Source: an uncultured Alistipes sp.
Lineage (GTDB): Bacteria > Bacteroidota > Bacteroidia > Bacteroidales > Rikenellaceae
Direction: 5' to 3'
DNA: 7,374 nt
NCBI GenBank assembly: GCA_900769525.1
Contig: CAAGGY010000146.1
Span: 1 to 7,374, forward strand
Positions 1 to 4,701 of the stretch are shown piece after piece; position 1 is the first letter of the stretch, and every line of letters begins with the position of its first letter. The position numbers and the translations under genes are program-made. The notes under the pieces are model-generated. The model was not told where the DNA came from. It worked only from the letters and a program-made list of their open reading frames with translations, and ran no database searches.

Positions 1-1157
1 CAGACAATATGGACGAGATGCTCTTGGCAGGTATGCTACGTGAGAAGCCTGTGAAGATGGTTAAGTCGATAACCAACGACATCTGGGTACCTGAGGACTG
101 CGACATCGTGATTGAGGGCTATGTAGACCCCACAGAGGAGCTTACAGTAGAGGGTCCATTTGGCGACCACACAGGATTTTACTCACTCAGCGACCTCTAT
201 CCACGTCTTCACGTCACGGCGATAACATCACGCCGTGATGCTGTCTACCCCGCTACTATCGTGGGCGTTCCACCTATGGAGGATGCCTACATCGCTAAGG
301 CCACAGAGACGATATTTCTCGCACCTATACGCCTGGCCATCCAGCCAGAGGTGCGTGACCTCTATATGCCTATGGAGGGTACTGCCCACAACCTTGCAAT
401 AGTGAGCATTGCAAAGCGCTATTTAGGTCAGCCACAGAAGGTTGCACAGGGACTATGGGGCGCAGGACAGATGATGTTCAACAAATACATGGTCATTACG
501 CCTGAGAGCACAAATATCCGTTCACGCAACGAGCTATTTGCACTTCTTAGCCGCATAAACCCTGAAAAACACCTCATTCGCTCGGAGGGTATCCTCGATG
601 TTCTGGACCACAGCTCGCCAACAACAGGCTACGGCTCGAAGCTCGCTATCGACCTCACAGACATCGACCTTAACACTGAGCCTCAACCACTTACAAAGCC
701 TCGCACAGCAGAGCCTGCGGGTGGTGTTGAGCTATTTAGCACCGAGCTATTCGACGAACTTGGCCTCGTGATTCTCTTTGCCGAGCGTGAGTGGCGTGAG
801 AGGGTTGATGTGGTTGAGTACCTTGAGAAAAACAGTATCGAGTCACGCTTTGTCGCACTCTTTGACCGTGGTGCCGCAGGCGCAATGACACTGAGCGACC
901 TGCTATGGATAGCTGCGGCAAACACAGACCCACGACGTGACATCACGCTGCACAACGGCACAATTATCATTGACGCACGCTCTAAGCGTCCAGGCTATGG
1001 CGACAACCCACGTCGCTTCCCTAATGCCGTGACATCGCTTCCAGAGGTTATCCACCTTGTCGATGAGCGATGGGCAGAGTATGGCCTCGGCGAACTTATC
1101 GAGTCACCATCACGTCGCTACCGCAAGCTATGGCTGTCGGATAGCGCTGAGTGGTAA
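1..1157 (+). CDS. UbiD-family prenylated-FMN-dependent decarboxylase (5' truncated by window edge)
   Basis: The reading frame is open from the first complete codon (position 3) to TAA at 1155-1157, so the true start lies outside the window and the ATG at 9 is only an internal Met. The fragment carries the UbiD core signature VEGPFGDHTGFY about 50 residues in. Its Glu and Asp, five residues apart, correspond to the acidic pair that works with a conserved Arg (upstream, not visible) in prenyl-FMN decarboxylation. About 330 residues follow this motif, far more than in E. coli UbiD (about 200). That fits the long form often annotated as a menaquinone-biosynthesis decarboxylase, including the late DARSKRPGYGDNPRRFP segment. 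Family knowledge: reversible decarboxylation of aromatic or alpha,beta-unsaturated acids in the cytosol, using prFMN made by UbiX. Whether the substrate is a menaquinone precursor (futalosine route) or another acid is not decidable here. It is probably co-transcribed with the next gene, 15 nt downstream. Confidence 0.9.
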   Translation, partial: DNMDEMLLAGMLREKPVKMVKSITNDIWVPEDCDIVIEGYVDPTEELTVEGPFGDHTGFYSLSDLYPRLHVTAITSRRDAVYPATIVGVPPMEDAYIAKATETIFLAPIRLAIQPEVRDLYMPMEGTAHNLAIVSIAKRYLGQPQKVAQGLWGAGQMMFNKYMVITPESTNIRSRNELFALLSRINPEKHLIRSEGILDVLDHSSPTTGYGSKLAIDLTDIDLNTEPQPLTKPRTAEPAGGVELFSTELFDELGLVILFAEREWRERVDVVEYLEKNSIESRFVALFDRGAAGAMTLSDLLWIAAANTDPRRDITLHNGTIIIDARSKRPGYGDNPRRFPNAVTSLPEVIHLVDERWAEYGLGELIESPSRRYRKLWLSDSAEW

Positions 1158-1172
1158 GAAGTTAACACTATC

Positions 1173-2270
1173 ATGAAAAGATTATCAGGCGGACTTGGAC
1201 GATATCTTAACATTATCATCTACGTCGTAATCGTATCTATATTGGCGATCAACGCAATAACACTCTTCGTAGACAAGAGAGGCCATGAGGAGGTAGAGAG
1301 TGGCGAGCTGACCACTGAGCAGAGGGCTGAGAGCGCTGAGAGTGAGTTCTCGACATTCGACCCCAACACCGCAACATTCCGTGAACTTCTCGAGGCGGGA
1401 CTACCACGCAACATTGCCGTGAGCATTGTGCGTTGGCGTGAGTCGGGCAAGGTGTATCGCATAAAGGAGGATTTGGCACTCTGCTATGGCATGAGCGACT
1501 CGCTATACTTTGCCATCGAGCCCTATATCATTATTGGCGAGGAGTTTAGATTTAAGCCTAAAAGTAGTTACGACAACAAAGAGAGTCACACGAGTAATGA
1601 GCCCAAGCGCCGTATGCTGGGTGTCGAGCTAAAGCCATTTAGCCTTGACACCGTAGGCCTGAGATACCTCACATTGTTAGGCTTTAGCACCAAAGAGGCA
1701 GAGCTAATCATCCGCTATAGAGAGATTATCGGTGGCTATCGCAACTTCGAGAAATTTGACGAGTGCTACGCCGTAGATAGCACCATGGCCGAGCGTCTAA
1801 GACCCTACATCATCTTTACTAACGAAACGGTCGACACGCTAAAGATAGAGGAGGATAATCGTATGATTGAGATAAATAGTGCCGACTCAGCAACGCTGTG
1901 CAGGGTGCGTGGCATAGGCCCTAAGAGTGCTCGTGAGATAATCATCTACCGCAAATTATTGGGCGGATACTACTCCGTAGAGCAGATTTCGGAGCTTTCG
2001 GTGGTTTTAGATAAAAATTTTGAGCAAATTTTACCACAAATTTACTGCGATAGTGCTGAAATTAAAAAAATTAATATTAACTTTGCAGCCTCAAATGAGT
2101 TAGAGACTCACCCATACATAACGAGTCGAATGCTCAGAAAAATTATTAACAAACGTGTATTGAAAGGAGGTTGGAGTACCATTCAGGAGATGATTGATGA
2201 CGACATATTCACATCGGAGGAGGCAATGCGAATTGCTCCATATCTCGATTTCGGTACAGACTCTGAGTAG
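1173..2270 (+). CDS. Membrane-anchored protein with four helix-hairpin-helix (ComEA-like) units
   Basis: This 365-residue protein starts at ATG 1173, 15 nt after the UbiD stop, with no Shine-Dalgarno. Residues about 11-33 form one hydrophobic segment with no lipobox or obvious cleavage site, suggesting an N-terminal membrane anchor; residues about 34-60 are an acidic linker. The rest holds four related units at about 60-121, 151-214, 231-291 and 297-359. Each opens with a [FI]xxNxA- or PFSLDT-like segment, has a hairpin region, then a GG[YW]-type turn (not in unit 1), and ends in P-[YQ]-[IL]. Unit 3 is the most canonical, with GIGPKSAREI matching the DNA-binding hairpin GxGxxxA. Units 1, 2 and 4 lack the glycines and may be structural. 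Family knowledge: ComEA binds incoming DNA at the envelope during natural transformation. For this four-unit Bacteroidales form the role is unknown, and both DNA binding and protein-protein contact are possible. Codons around 1995-2100 are noticeably more A/T-rich than the rest of the gene. Confidence 0.85.
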   Translation: MKRLSGGLGRYLNIIIYVVIVSILAINAITLFVDKRGHEEVESGELTTEQRAESAESEFSTFDPNTATFRELLEAGLPRNIAVSIVRWRESGKVYRIKEDLALCYGMSDSLYFAIEPYIIIGEEFRFKPKSSYDNKESHTSNEPKRRMLGVELKPFSLDTVGLRYLTLLGFSTKEAELIIRYREIIGGYRNFEKFDECYAVDSTMAERLRPYIIFTNETVDTLKIEEDNRMIEINSADSATLCRVRGIGPKSAREIIIYRKLLGGYYSVEQISELSVVLDKNFEQILPQIYCDSAEIKKININFAASNELETHPYITSRMLRKIINKRVLKGGWSTIQEMIDDDIFTSEEAMRIAPYLDFGTDSE

Positions 2271-2406
2271 ATGCCAATTACCACCGCCCTGAGGTTGCCA
2301 GGCAGCCAAAGGCAAATATGATAGGTGCTCACCCTAAAGAGCAAGCCGAGCGACGGTTAAATCGCAAACAAAACAACGATTATAAATTTTAAAAAAGTAT
2401 AAGATT
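2271..2406 (+). promoter_or_regulatory. Non-coding leader upstream of rpsU, possible structured 5' UTR
   Basis: These 136 nt between the helix-hairpin-helix gene and rpsU contain no plausible ORF and no clear terminator. I could not find a TTTG/TAnnTTTG promoter in them. Short hairpins can be drawn: GGTTG/CAGCC at 2293-2307 around a CCAGG loop, TAGG/CCTA at 2322-2336, and AATCG/CGATT at about 2360-2380. The last 25 nt before the start are almost pure A/T with no Shine-Dalgarno, which is usual for Bacteroidota. The region may be the rpsU 5' UTR, with its promoter inside it or in the upstream gene. A regulatory role is inference only. Confidence 0.35.
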
Positions 2407-2598
2407 ATGATTATCATGCCTGTTAAGGAGGGAGAGAACATCGAGCGCGCCCTCAAGAAGTTTAAGCGTAAGTATGAGCGTACTGGTGTATTGAAGGAGC
2501 TTCGTCGCCGTCAGTACTTCACAAAGCCTTCAATCGCTAAGCGTGAGGCTATGCAGCACGCTATCTACGTTGAGCACACTTACCGTCAGGAGGAGTAG
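2407..2598 (+). CDS. rpsU: 30S ribosomal protein bS21
   Basis: This 63-residue, strongly basic protein opens MIIMPVKEGENIERALKKFK, the conserved start of bS21 in Bacteroidota (PVKEGENIE, then a KKFKRKYE helix). The family's usual 60-70 residues match this length. I chose the first ATG (2407) rather than the in-frame ATG at 2416 because family members generally carry the short hydrophobic lead MII-PVKEG. bS21 sits on the 30S platform. In Bacteroidia it helps, with bS18 and bS6, to sequester the 16S rRNA tail so that Shine-Dalgarno pairing is prevented. The start has no upstream Shine-Dalgarno, only an A/T-rich leader, yet codons 6-9 read TTAAGGAGGG (2423-2432), nearly a perfect complement of the anti-SD. 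It stands as a single gene ahead of a strong terminator and is convergent with msrA. Confidence 0.97.
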   Translation: MIIMPVKEGENIERALKKFKRKYERTGVLKELRRRQYFTKPSIAKREAMQHAIYVEHTYRQEE

Positions 2599-2618
2599 TT
2601 CAACTACGCTTTAAAGGC

Positions 2619-2652
2619 AAATAGGTCATCCAAATGGATGACCTATTTTTTT
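2619..2652. terminator. Rho-independent terminator shared by rpsU and msrA
   Basis: A perfect 13-bp inverted repeat (2619-2631 with 2636-2648, core AATAGGTCATCC) encloses a 4-nt AAAT loop. On the plus strand it runs directly into a T-tract ending at 2652, giving a strong terminator for rpsU. Read on the minus strand, the same stem begins 2 nt after the msrA stop codon (2655-2657) and is followed by TTTGCCTTT, a weaker U-tract. It probably ends both convergent transcripts. Confidence 0.9.
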
Positions 2653-2654
2653 AT

Positions 2655-3158
2655 TTAGTCATTTGACTTCTTGGCATATTGAAACAAAAATGAAGGGAGG
2701 TGGCAGTATCCATTAGGATTCTTATCAAGGTAGTCCTGGTGATACTCCTCGGCATTGTAGAAGTTGCTTAGTGGCTCAAGCTCTACAACAAGCTCGGCAC
2801 CCACCCTGCTCTCCACAGCACGATATACACCCTCGATAGCGGCTCTATCGCCCTCGTCCGTATAGTATATGCCTGTGCGATAGCGTGTACCGACATCGTT
2901 ACCCTGGCGATTGAGCGAGAGAGGGTCGATAGAGTTAAAATATATCTCAACAAGTCGTTCGAGGCTAAGAAGCTCAGGATTGTAGACAACCTTCACACAC
3001 TCAACAAAACCCGTAGCATCGGTATATACCTGCTCATAGGTTGGATTCTCGCCACGGCCATTAGCATATCCAACCTCGGTGGCGACAACGCCACGTATCT
3101 GCTTTAGGTAGTGCTCCGTACCCCAGAAGCAACCACCAGCCAAATATATCTCCTTCAT
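2655..3158 (-). CDS. msrA: Peptide-methionine (S)-S-oxide reductase MsrA
   Basis: The 167-residue protein starts MKEIYLAGGCFWGTEHY. GGCFWG is the MsrA catalytic motif, with Cys10 as the nucleophile that attacks methionine-S-sulfoxide. Other family landmarks follow in order: VGYANG, PTYEQVYTDATGF, GNDVGTRYRTGIYY, and NFYNAEEYHQDYL. The C-terminal KNPNGYCH supplies Cys152, the likely resolving cysteine. The family's usual G-x-Q-Y-R-S is G-T-R-Y-R-T here. I use ATG 3158; a TTG two codons upstream is in frame but would add residues before a start that already fits the family. It repairs oxidised methionine in the cytosol using thioredoxin. There is no fused MsrB domain and no msrB in this window. 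It lies 15 nt downstream of the acyltransferase gene and is almost certainly co-transcribed with it from the promoter at 3822-3853. Confidence 0.96.
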   Translation of the reverse strand: MKEIYLAGGCFWGTEHYLKQIRGVVATEVGYANGRGENPTYEQVYTDATGFVECVKVVYNPELLSLERLVEIYFNSIDPLSLNRQGNDVGTRYRTGIYYTDEGDRAAIEGVYRAVESRVGAELVVELEPLSNFYNAEEYHQDYLDKNPNGYCHLPSFLFQYAKKSND

Positions 3159-3173
3159 AATCAAAGAAAACCG

Positions 3174-3797
3174 TTAATACTCAATACTATTAAACACCTC
3201 TTGCAATCGATTTAGGAAACCCGTAGATATAGGTCCGTCCATCTGCGTGTGGTGAAACTGGAACGATATGGGCAGCGTCGTGCGGAACAGACCCTTGCGA
3301 TACTTACCCCACACAACAAAGGGGTTGTTATAGAAGCCAGCATATAGGTTCACCACAGAGTCCAACTCACACTTGGTGAGTGCCGAGGTACCGATGACCA
3401 TATAGTCATCGCCGAGATTAAAGTCCTCGTCACTTCTTATAGTCTGCTCCGTAAGGCGAAGATAGTCAGCAGCGAAGGTGTGAATATCGCTCGAAAATGG
3501 GATATCACAGGTCTTAATATCACCAGCTGGTGTCATCACAATGGTATTAACAGCAAGGCTGTCGAACTGCATCAACTTATCACCCACGGGCAGTAGATAG
3601 AACTCTGCAAAGTCGCTCGCAGCACGACCTATGGCGTAGCACATAAGCATATTGAGCTTAAGGCCTCGCTTGCGTGCCAAGCCTCTTAGGCGTGTGATGT
3701 CGAACGTCTTGGTCATTGTAACCATTGGCATTGGCGAACGCATCCAAAGCTCGAAGGCCTTAGCACGATTAGTATCTTGGGGATTAACCTCTCTCAT
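3174..3797 (-). CDS. Chloramphenicol-acetyltransferase-fold (CATA-like) acyltransferase
   Basis: With the start at ATG 3797 the protein has 207 residues, close to the 210-220 typical of type A chloramphenicol acetyltransferases. The signature HHxxxDG is present as HHTQMDG at residues 182-188; its second His is the general base and the Asp is structural. NPFVVWGKY and LPISFQFHH match the strands before the active site in that family. The acceptor-pocket segment, usually SA-x-PW-x-x-F, is TSALTKCELD here, so the Pro-Trp pair and aromatic residue are missing. I infer an acetyl- or acyl-CoA transferase with an unknown acceptor and do not assign drug resistance. A longer in-frame start at TTG 3824 is excluded because that codon overlaps the -7 promoter element. 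The transcript leader would be only about 20 nt, A/T-rich and without a Shine-Dalgarno. It is the first gene of an operon with msrA. Confidence 0.85.
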   Translation of the reverse strand: MREVNPQDTNRAKAFELWMRSPMPMVTMTKTFDITRLRGLARKRGLKLNMLMCYAIGRAASDFAEFYLLPVGDKLMQFDSLAVNTIVMTPAGDIKTCDIPFSSDIHTFAADYLRLTEQTIRSDEDFNLGDDYMVIGTSALTKCELDSVVNLYAGFYNNPFVVWGKYRKGLFRTTLPISFQFHHTQMDGPISTGFLNRLQEVFNSIEY

Positions 3798-3821
3798 AGT
3801 TATAATATATAGGTAATAATG

Positions 3822-3853
3822 CAAAGATAGTGATTATGGCGCAAAAAGGCAAA
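3822..3853 (-). promoter_or_regulatory. Bacteroidota-type promoter for the acyltransferase-msrA operon
   Basis: On the minus strand TTTG (3853-3850) is followed after 20 nt by TATCTTTG (3829-3822). This matches the -33/-7 consensus TTTG-N19-21-TAnnTTTG exactly. Transcription would start near 3815, about 18 nt ahead of the ATG at 3797. The -33 element lies inside the A-run that serves as the U-tract of the rpsT terminator, so the two signals share bases. Confidence 0.85.
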
Positions 3854-3883
3854 AAAATAGAGGCCACCCTCGTGGGCAGCCTC
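3851..3883 (-). terminator. Rho-independent terminator of rpsT
   Basis: On the minus strand a 10-bp stem GAGGCTGCCC/GGGTGGCCTC (3883-3874 with 3869-3860, two G-U wobbles) closes an ACGA loop and is followed by TATTTTTTT (3859-3851). It lies 23 nt past the rpsT stop. It is G/C-rich with a clean U-tract, so it should be efficient. Confidence 0.9.
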
Positions 3884-3906
3884 CAACTCTTGTCGATATC
3901 CGCAGA

Positions 3907-4158
3907 TTACAATGCGTTAACGTGCAAAGCGAGTGAGCTCTTAAGGTTAGCAGCCTTGTTCTTGTGGATAATGTTAGTCTTAGCCAACTTGTCCAACATT
4001 GAGCTTACCTTTGGAAGCAATGCCTCAGCAGCAGAGCGCTCAGTTGTGTTACGCAAAGCCTTAACAGCGTTACGAGTAGTCTTGTGGTAAAGACGGTTGT
4101 GAGCACGCTTAGTTACGGTCTGACGGATTCTCTTCTTTGATGACTTGTGATTTGCCAT
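3907..4158 (-). CDS. rpsT: 30S ribosomal protein bS20
   Basis: The 83-residue basic protein reads [20 protein letters not shown] at the N-terminus and [17 protein letters not shown] near the C-terminus. These are the two most conserved stretches of bS20, whose usual length is 80-90. bS20 binds 16S rRNA early in 30S assembly. The frame is open 19 codons further upstream to a GTG, but [10 protein letters not shown] is the universal start and it is preceded by a run rich in A and T (minus strand AAAAGTAAAAAATAAAAG). That run is a typical Bacteroidota initiation region with no Shine-Dalgarno. I see no good promoter between tRNA-Glu and rpsT. The gene is therefore probably expressed from the promoter at 4453-4483 as a tRNA-Glu/rpsT transcript, ending at the terminator at 3851-3883. 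Confidence 0.97.
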   Translation of the reverse strand: MANHKSSKKRIRQTVTKRAHNRLYHKTTRNAVKALRNTTERSAAEALLPKVSSMLDKLAKTNIIHKNKAANLKSSLALHVNAL

Positions 4159-4338
4159 AGTTTTAATTCTTTTATTTTTTACTTTTAATGTTTCTCTTTT
4201 TTCCCGACTCTTCACACACGTGTAGCCTTGTCGGAGGGCTCATCAACGGCCGTAGCCGCTTTCGGATAGGCTCAAGGCCCGCTCCTAAAAAACTATTTTA
4301 ACCGCAAGCACCACGCCGCAAGCGTGACACTCCAAGTG
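4159..4338 (-). promoter_or_regulatory. Structured tRNA-Glu 3' trailer / rpsT 5' leader
   Basis: The 180 nt between the tRNA and rpsT split into a G/C-rich structured part and an A-rich initiation part. Reading the minus strand: hairpin ACACT/AGTGT right after the tRNA (4339-4327), then hairpin CACGC/GCGTG (4326-4312). A T6 run follows at 4292-4287, not attached to a good stem. Next comes a branched region in which GGA..GGGC (4285-4277) can pair with GCCC-TCC (4239-4233). That region encloses a stable hairpin AGCGGC-UACG-GCCGUU (4260-4245) with a UNCG tetraloop. The last 40 nt are A/T-rich and presumably unstructured. A role in tRNA processing or autoregulation by bS20 is inference; I do not recognise a named RNA family. 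Confidence 0.5.
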
Positions 4339-4410
4339 TAGTCCGTACGAGAGTCGAACTCGTCTTTCAAGAATGAAAATCTTGTGTCCTAACCGATAGA
4401 CGAACGGACC
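4339..4410 (-). tRNA. tRNA-Glu (anticodon UUC)
   Basis: A full 72-nt cloverleaf can be folded on the minus strand. The acceptor strands are GGTCCGT and ACGGACT, followed by discriminator A, with G1 opposite U72 as a wobble. The D arm is GTCT/GGAC, and the anticodon arm is CAAGA-TTTTCAT-TCTTG with anticodon TTC. The 4-nt variable loop is AAAG, and the T arm is ACGAG-TTCGACT-CTCGT. The layout and the D-stem sequence match bacterial tRNA-Glu. CCA is not encoded (CAC follows the discriminator), so it must be added after transcription. A canonical promoter lies about 40 nt upstream. Confidence 0.96.
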
Positions 4411-4452
4411 ATACCACTAATGTTCACTTTGTGAGTGAGCAATTTAGCGGTG

Positions 4453-4483
4453 CAAAAGTACGAAAAAAAAATCTATCTGCAAA
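4453..4483 (-). promoter_or_regulatory. Bacteroidota-type promoter for tRNA-Glu and probably rpsT
   Basis: On the minus strand TTTG (4483-4480) and TACTTTTG (4460-4453) are separated by 19 nt, an exact match to TTTG-N19-TAnnTTTG. The spacer contains a T9 run. Transcription should begin near 4446, giving a pre-tRNA leader of about 35 nt. That leader can fold into a hairpin at 4421-4441 (7 of 8 pairs on the minus strand, loop CACAA). Confidence 0.85.
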
Positions 4484-4496
4484 ACATTTATCAAAA

Positions 4497-4524
4497 AATA
4501 TATAGCATAATATGCTTATATATT
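4497..4524. repeat. A/T-rich near-perfect palindrome between divergent promoters
   Basis: AATATATAGCATA (4497-4509) is mirrored by TATGCTTATATATT (4511-4524), with a single central A and one unpaired T at 4516. It lies 14 bp upstream of the tRNA-Glu/rpsT promoter and about 100 bp upstream of the lipoprotein promoter. It could be an operator or an A/T-rich upstream activating element. As RNA it would fold only with a larger loop, and no U-tract follows, so it is not a terminator. The remainder of 4525-4620 holds nothing I recognise. Confidence 0.5.
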
Positions 4525-4623
4525 GATTAACACTCGGTTAGCACCTATTATGTAGGGACTCCTGAGCCTCAAACAAGGCCTAAAAACAGCATTTAGAACC
4601 GTGTAAGAAAGAGACCGATAAAA

Positions 4624-4655
4624 TTTGCATCGACAAATATAAATAGTTACTTTTG
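4624..4655 (+). promoter_or_regulatory. Bacteroidota-type promoter of the leucine-rich-repeat lipoprotein
   Basis: TTTG (4624-4627) and TACTTTTG (4648-4655) are separated by 20 nt, matching TTTG-N19-21-TAnnTTTG. The -7 octamer is the same sequence as in the divergent tRNA-Glu promoter. Transcription would start near 4662, leaving a 5' leader of about 40 nt before ATG 4702 with no Shine-Dalgarno. Confidence 0.85.
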
Positions 4656-4701
4656 TACTACGAATAATTTTTACCACGAAGAGTTATAACTTAAGAATCC
4701 C

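Noticed and set aside
683..970. A 95-codon minus-strand frame opposite the UbiD gene
   Set aside because: Ser/Arg-rich antisense shadow of a conserved coding region.
2160..2172. AAAGGAGGTT inside the helix-hairpin-helix gene as a ribosome binding site
   Set aside because: No start codon at a suitable distance opens a plausible gene, and Bacteroidota rarely use Shine-Dalgarno pairing; a similar stretch also occurs near 1464.
3141..3148. TATATTTG on the minus strand within the msrA start as an internal promoter
   Set aside because: No TTTG element at 19-21 nt upstream; a chance match within conserved codons.
3174..3797. A chloramphenicol resistance gene
   Set aside because: The catalytic motif is present, but the chloramphenicol pocket residues are not conserved, the gene sits in a housekeeping context, and no mobile element flanks it.
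3798..3824. N-terminal extension of the acyltransferase from TTG 3824
   Set aside because: The codon overlaps the -7 promoter element, so it would not be on the transcript.
4159..4215. N-terminal extension of bS20 from GTG 4215
   Set aside because: All bS20 proteins start near [10 protein letters not shown], and the added residues come from the A-rich initiation region.
4287..4292. T6 run (minus strand) as a terminator separating tRNA-Glu from rpsT
   Set aside because: The nearest hairpin (4326-4312) has only 5 bp and ends about 20 nt before the T-run, so intrinsic termination is unlikely.
4302..4323. Direct repeat CCGCAAGC twice, 14 nt apart, after tRNA-Glu
   Set aside because: Eight bases, two copies, and partly explained by local hairpin pairing; not enough for an attachment site or repeat family.
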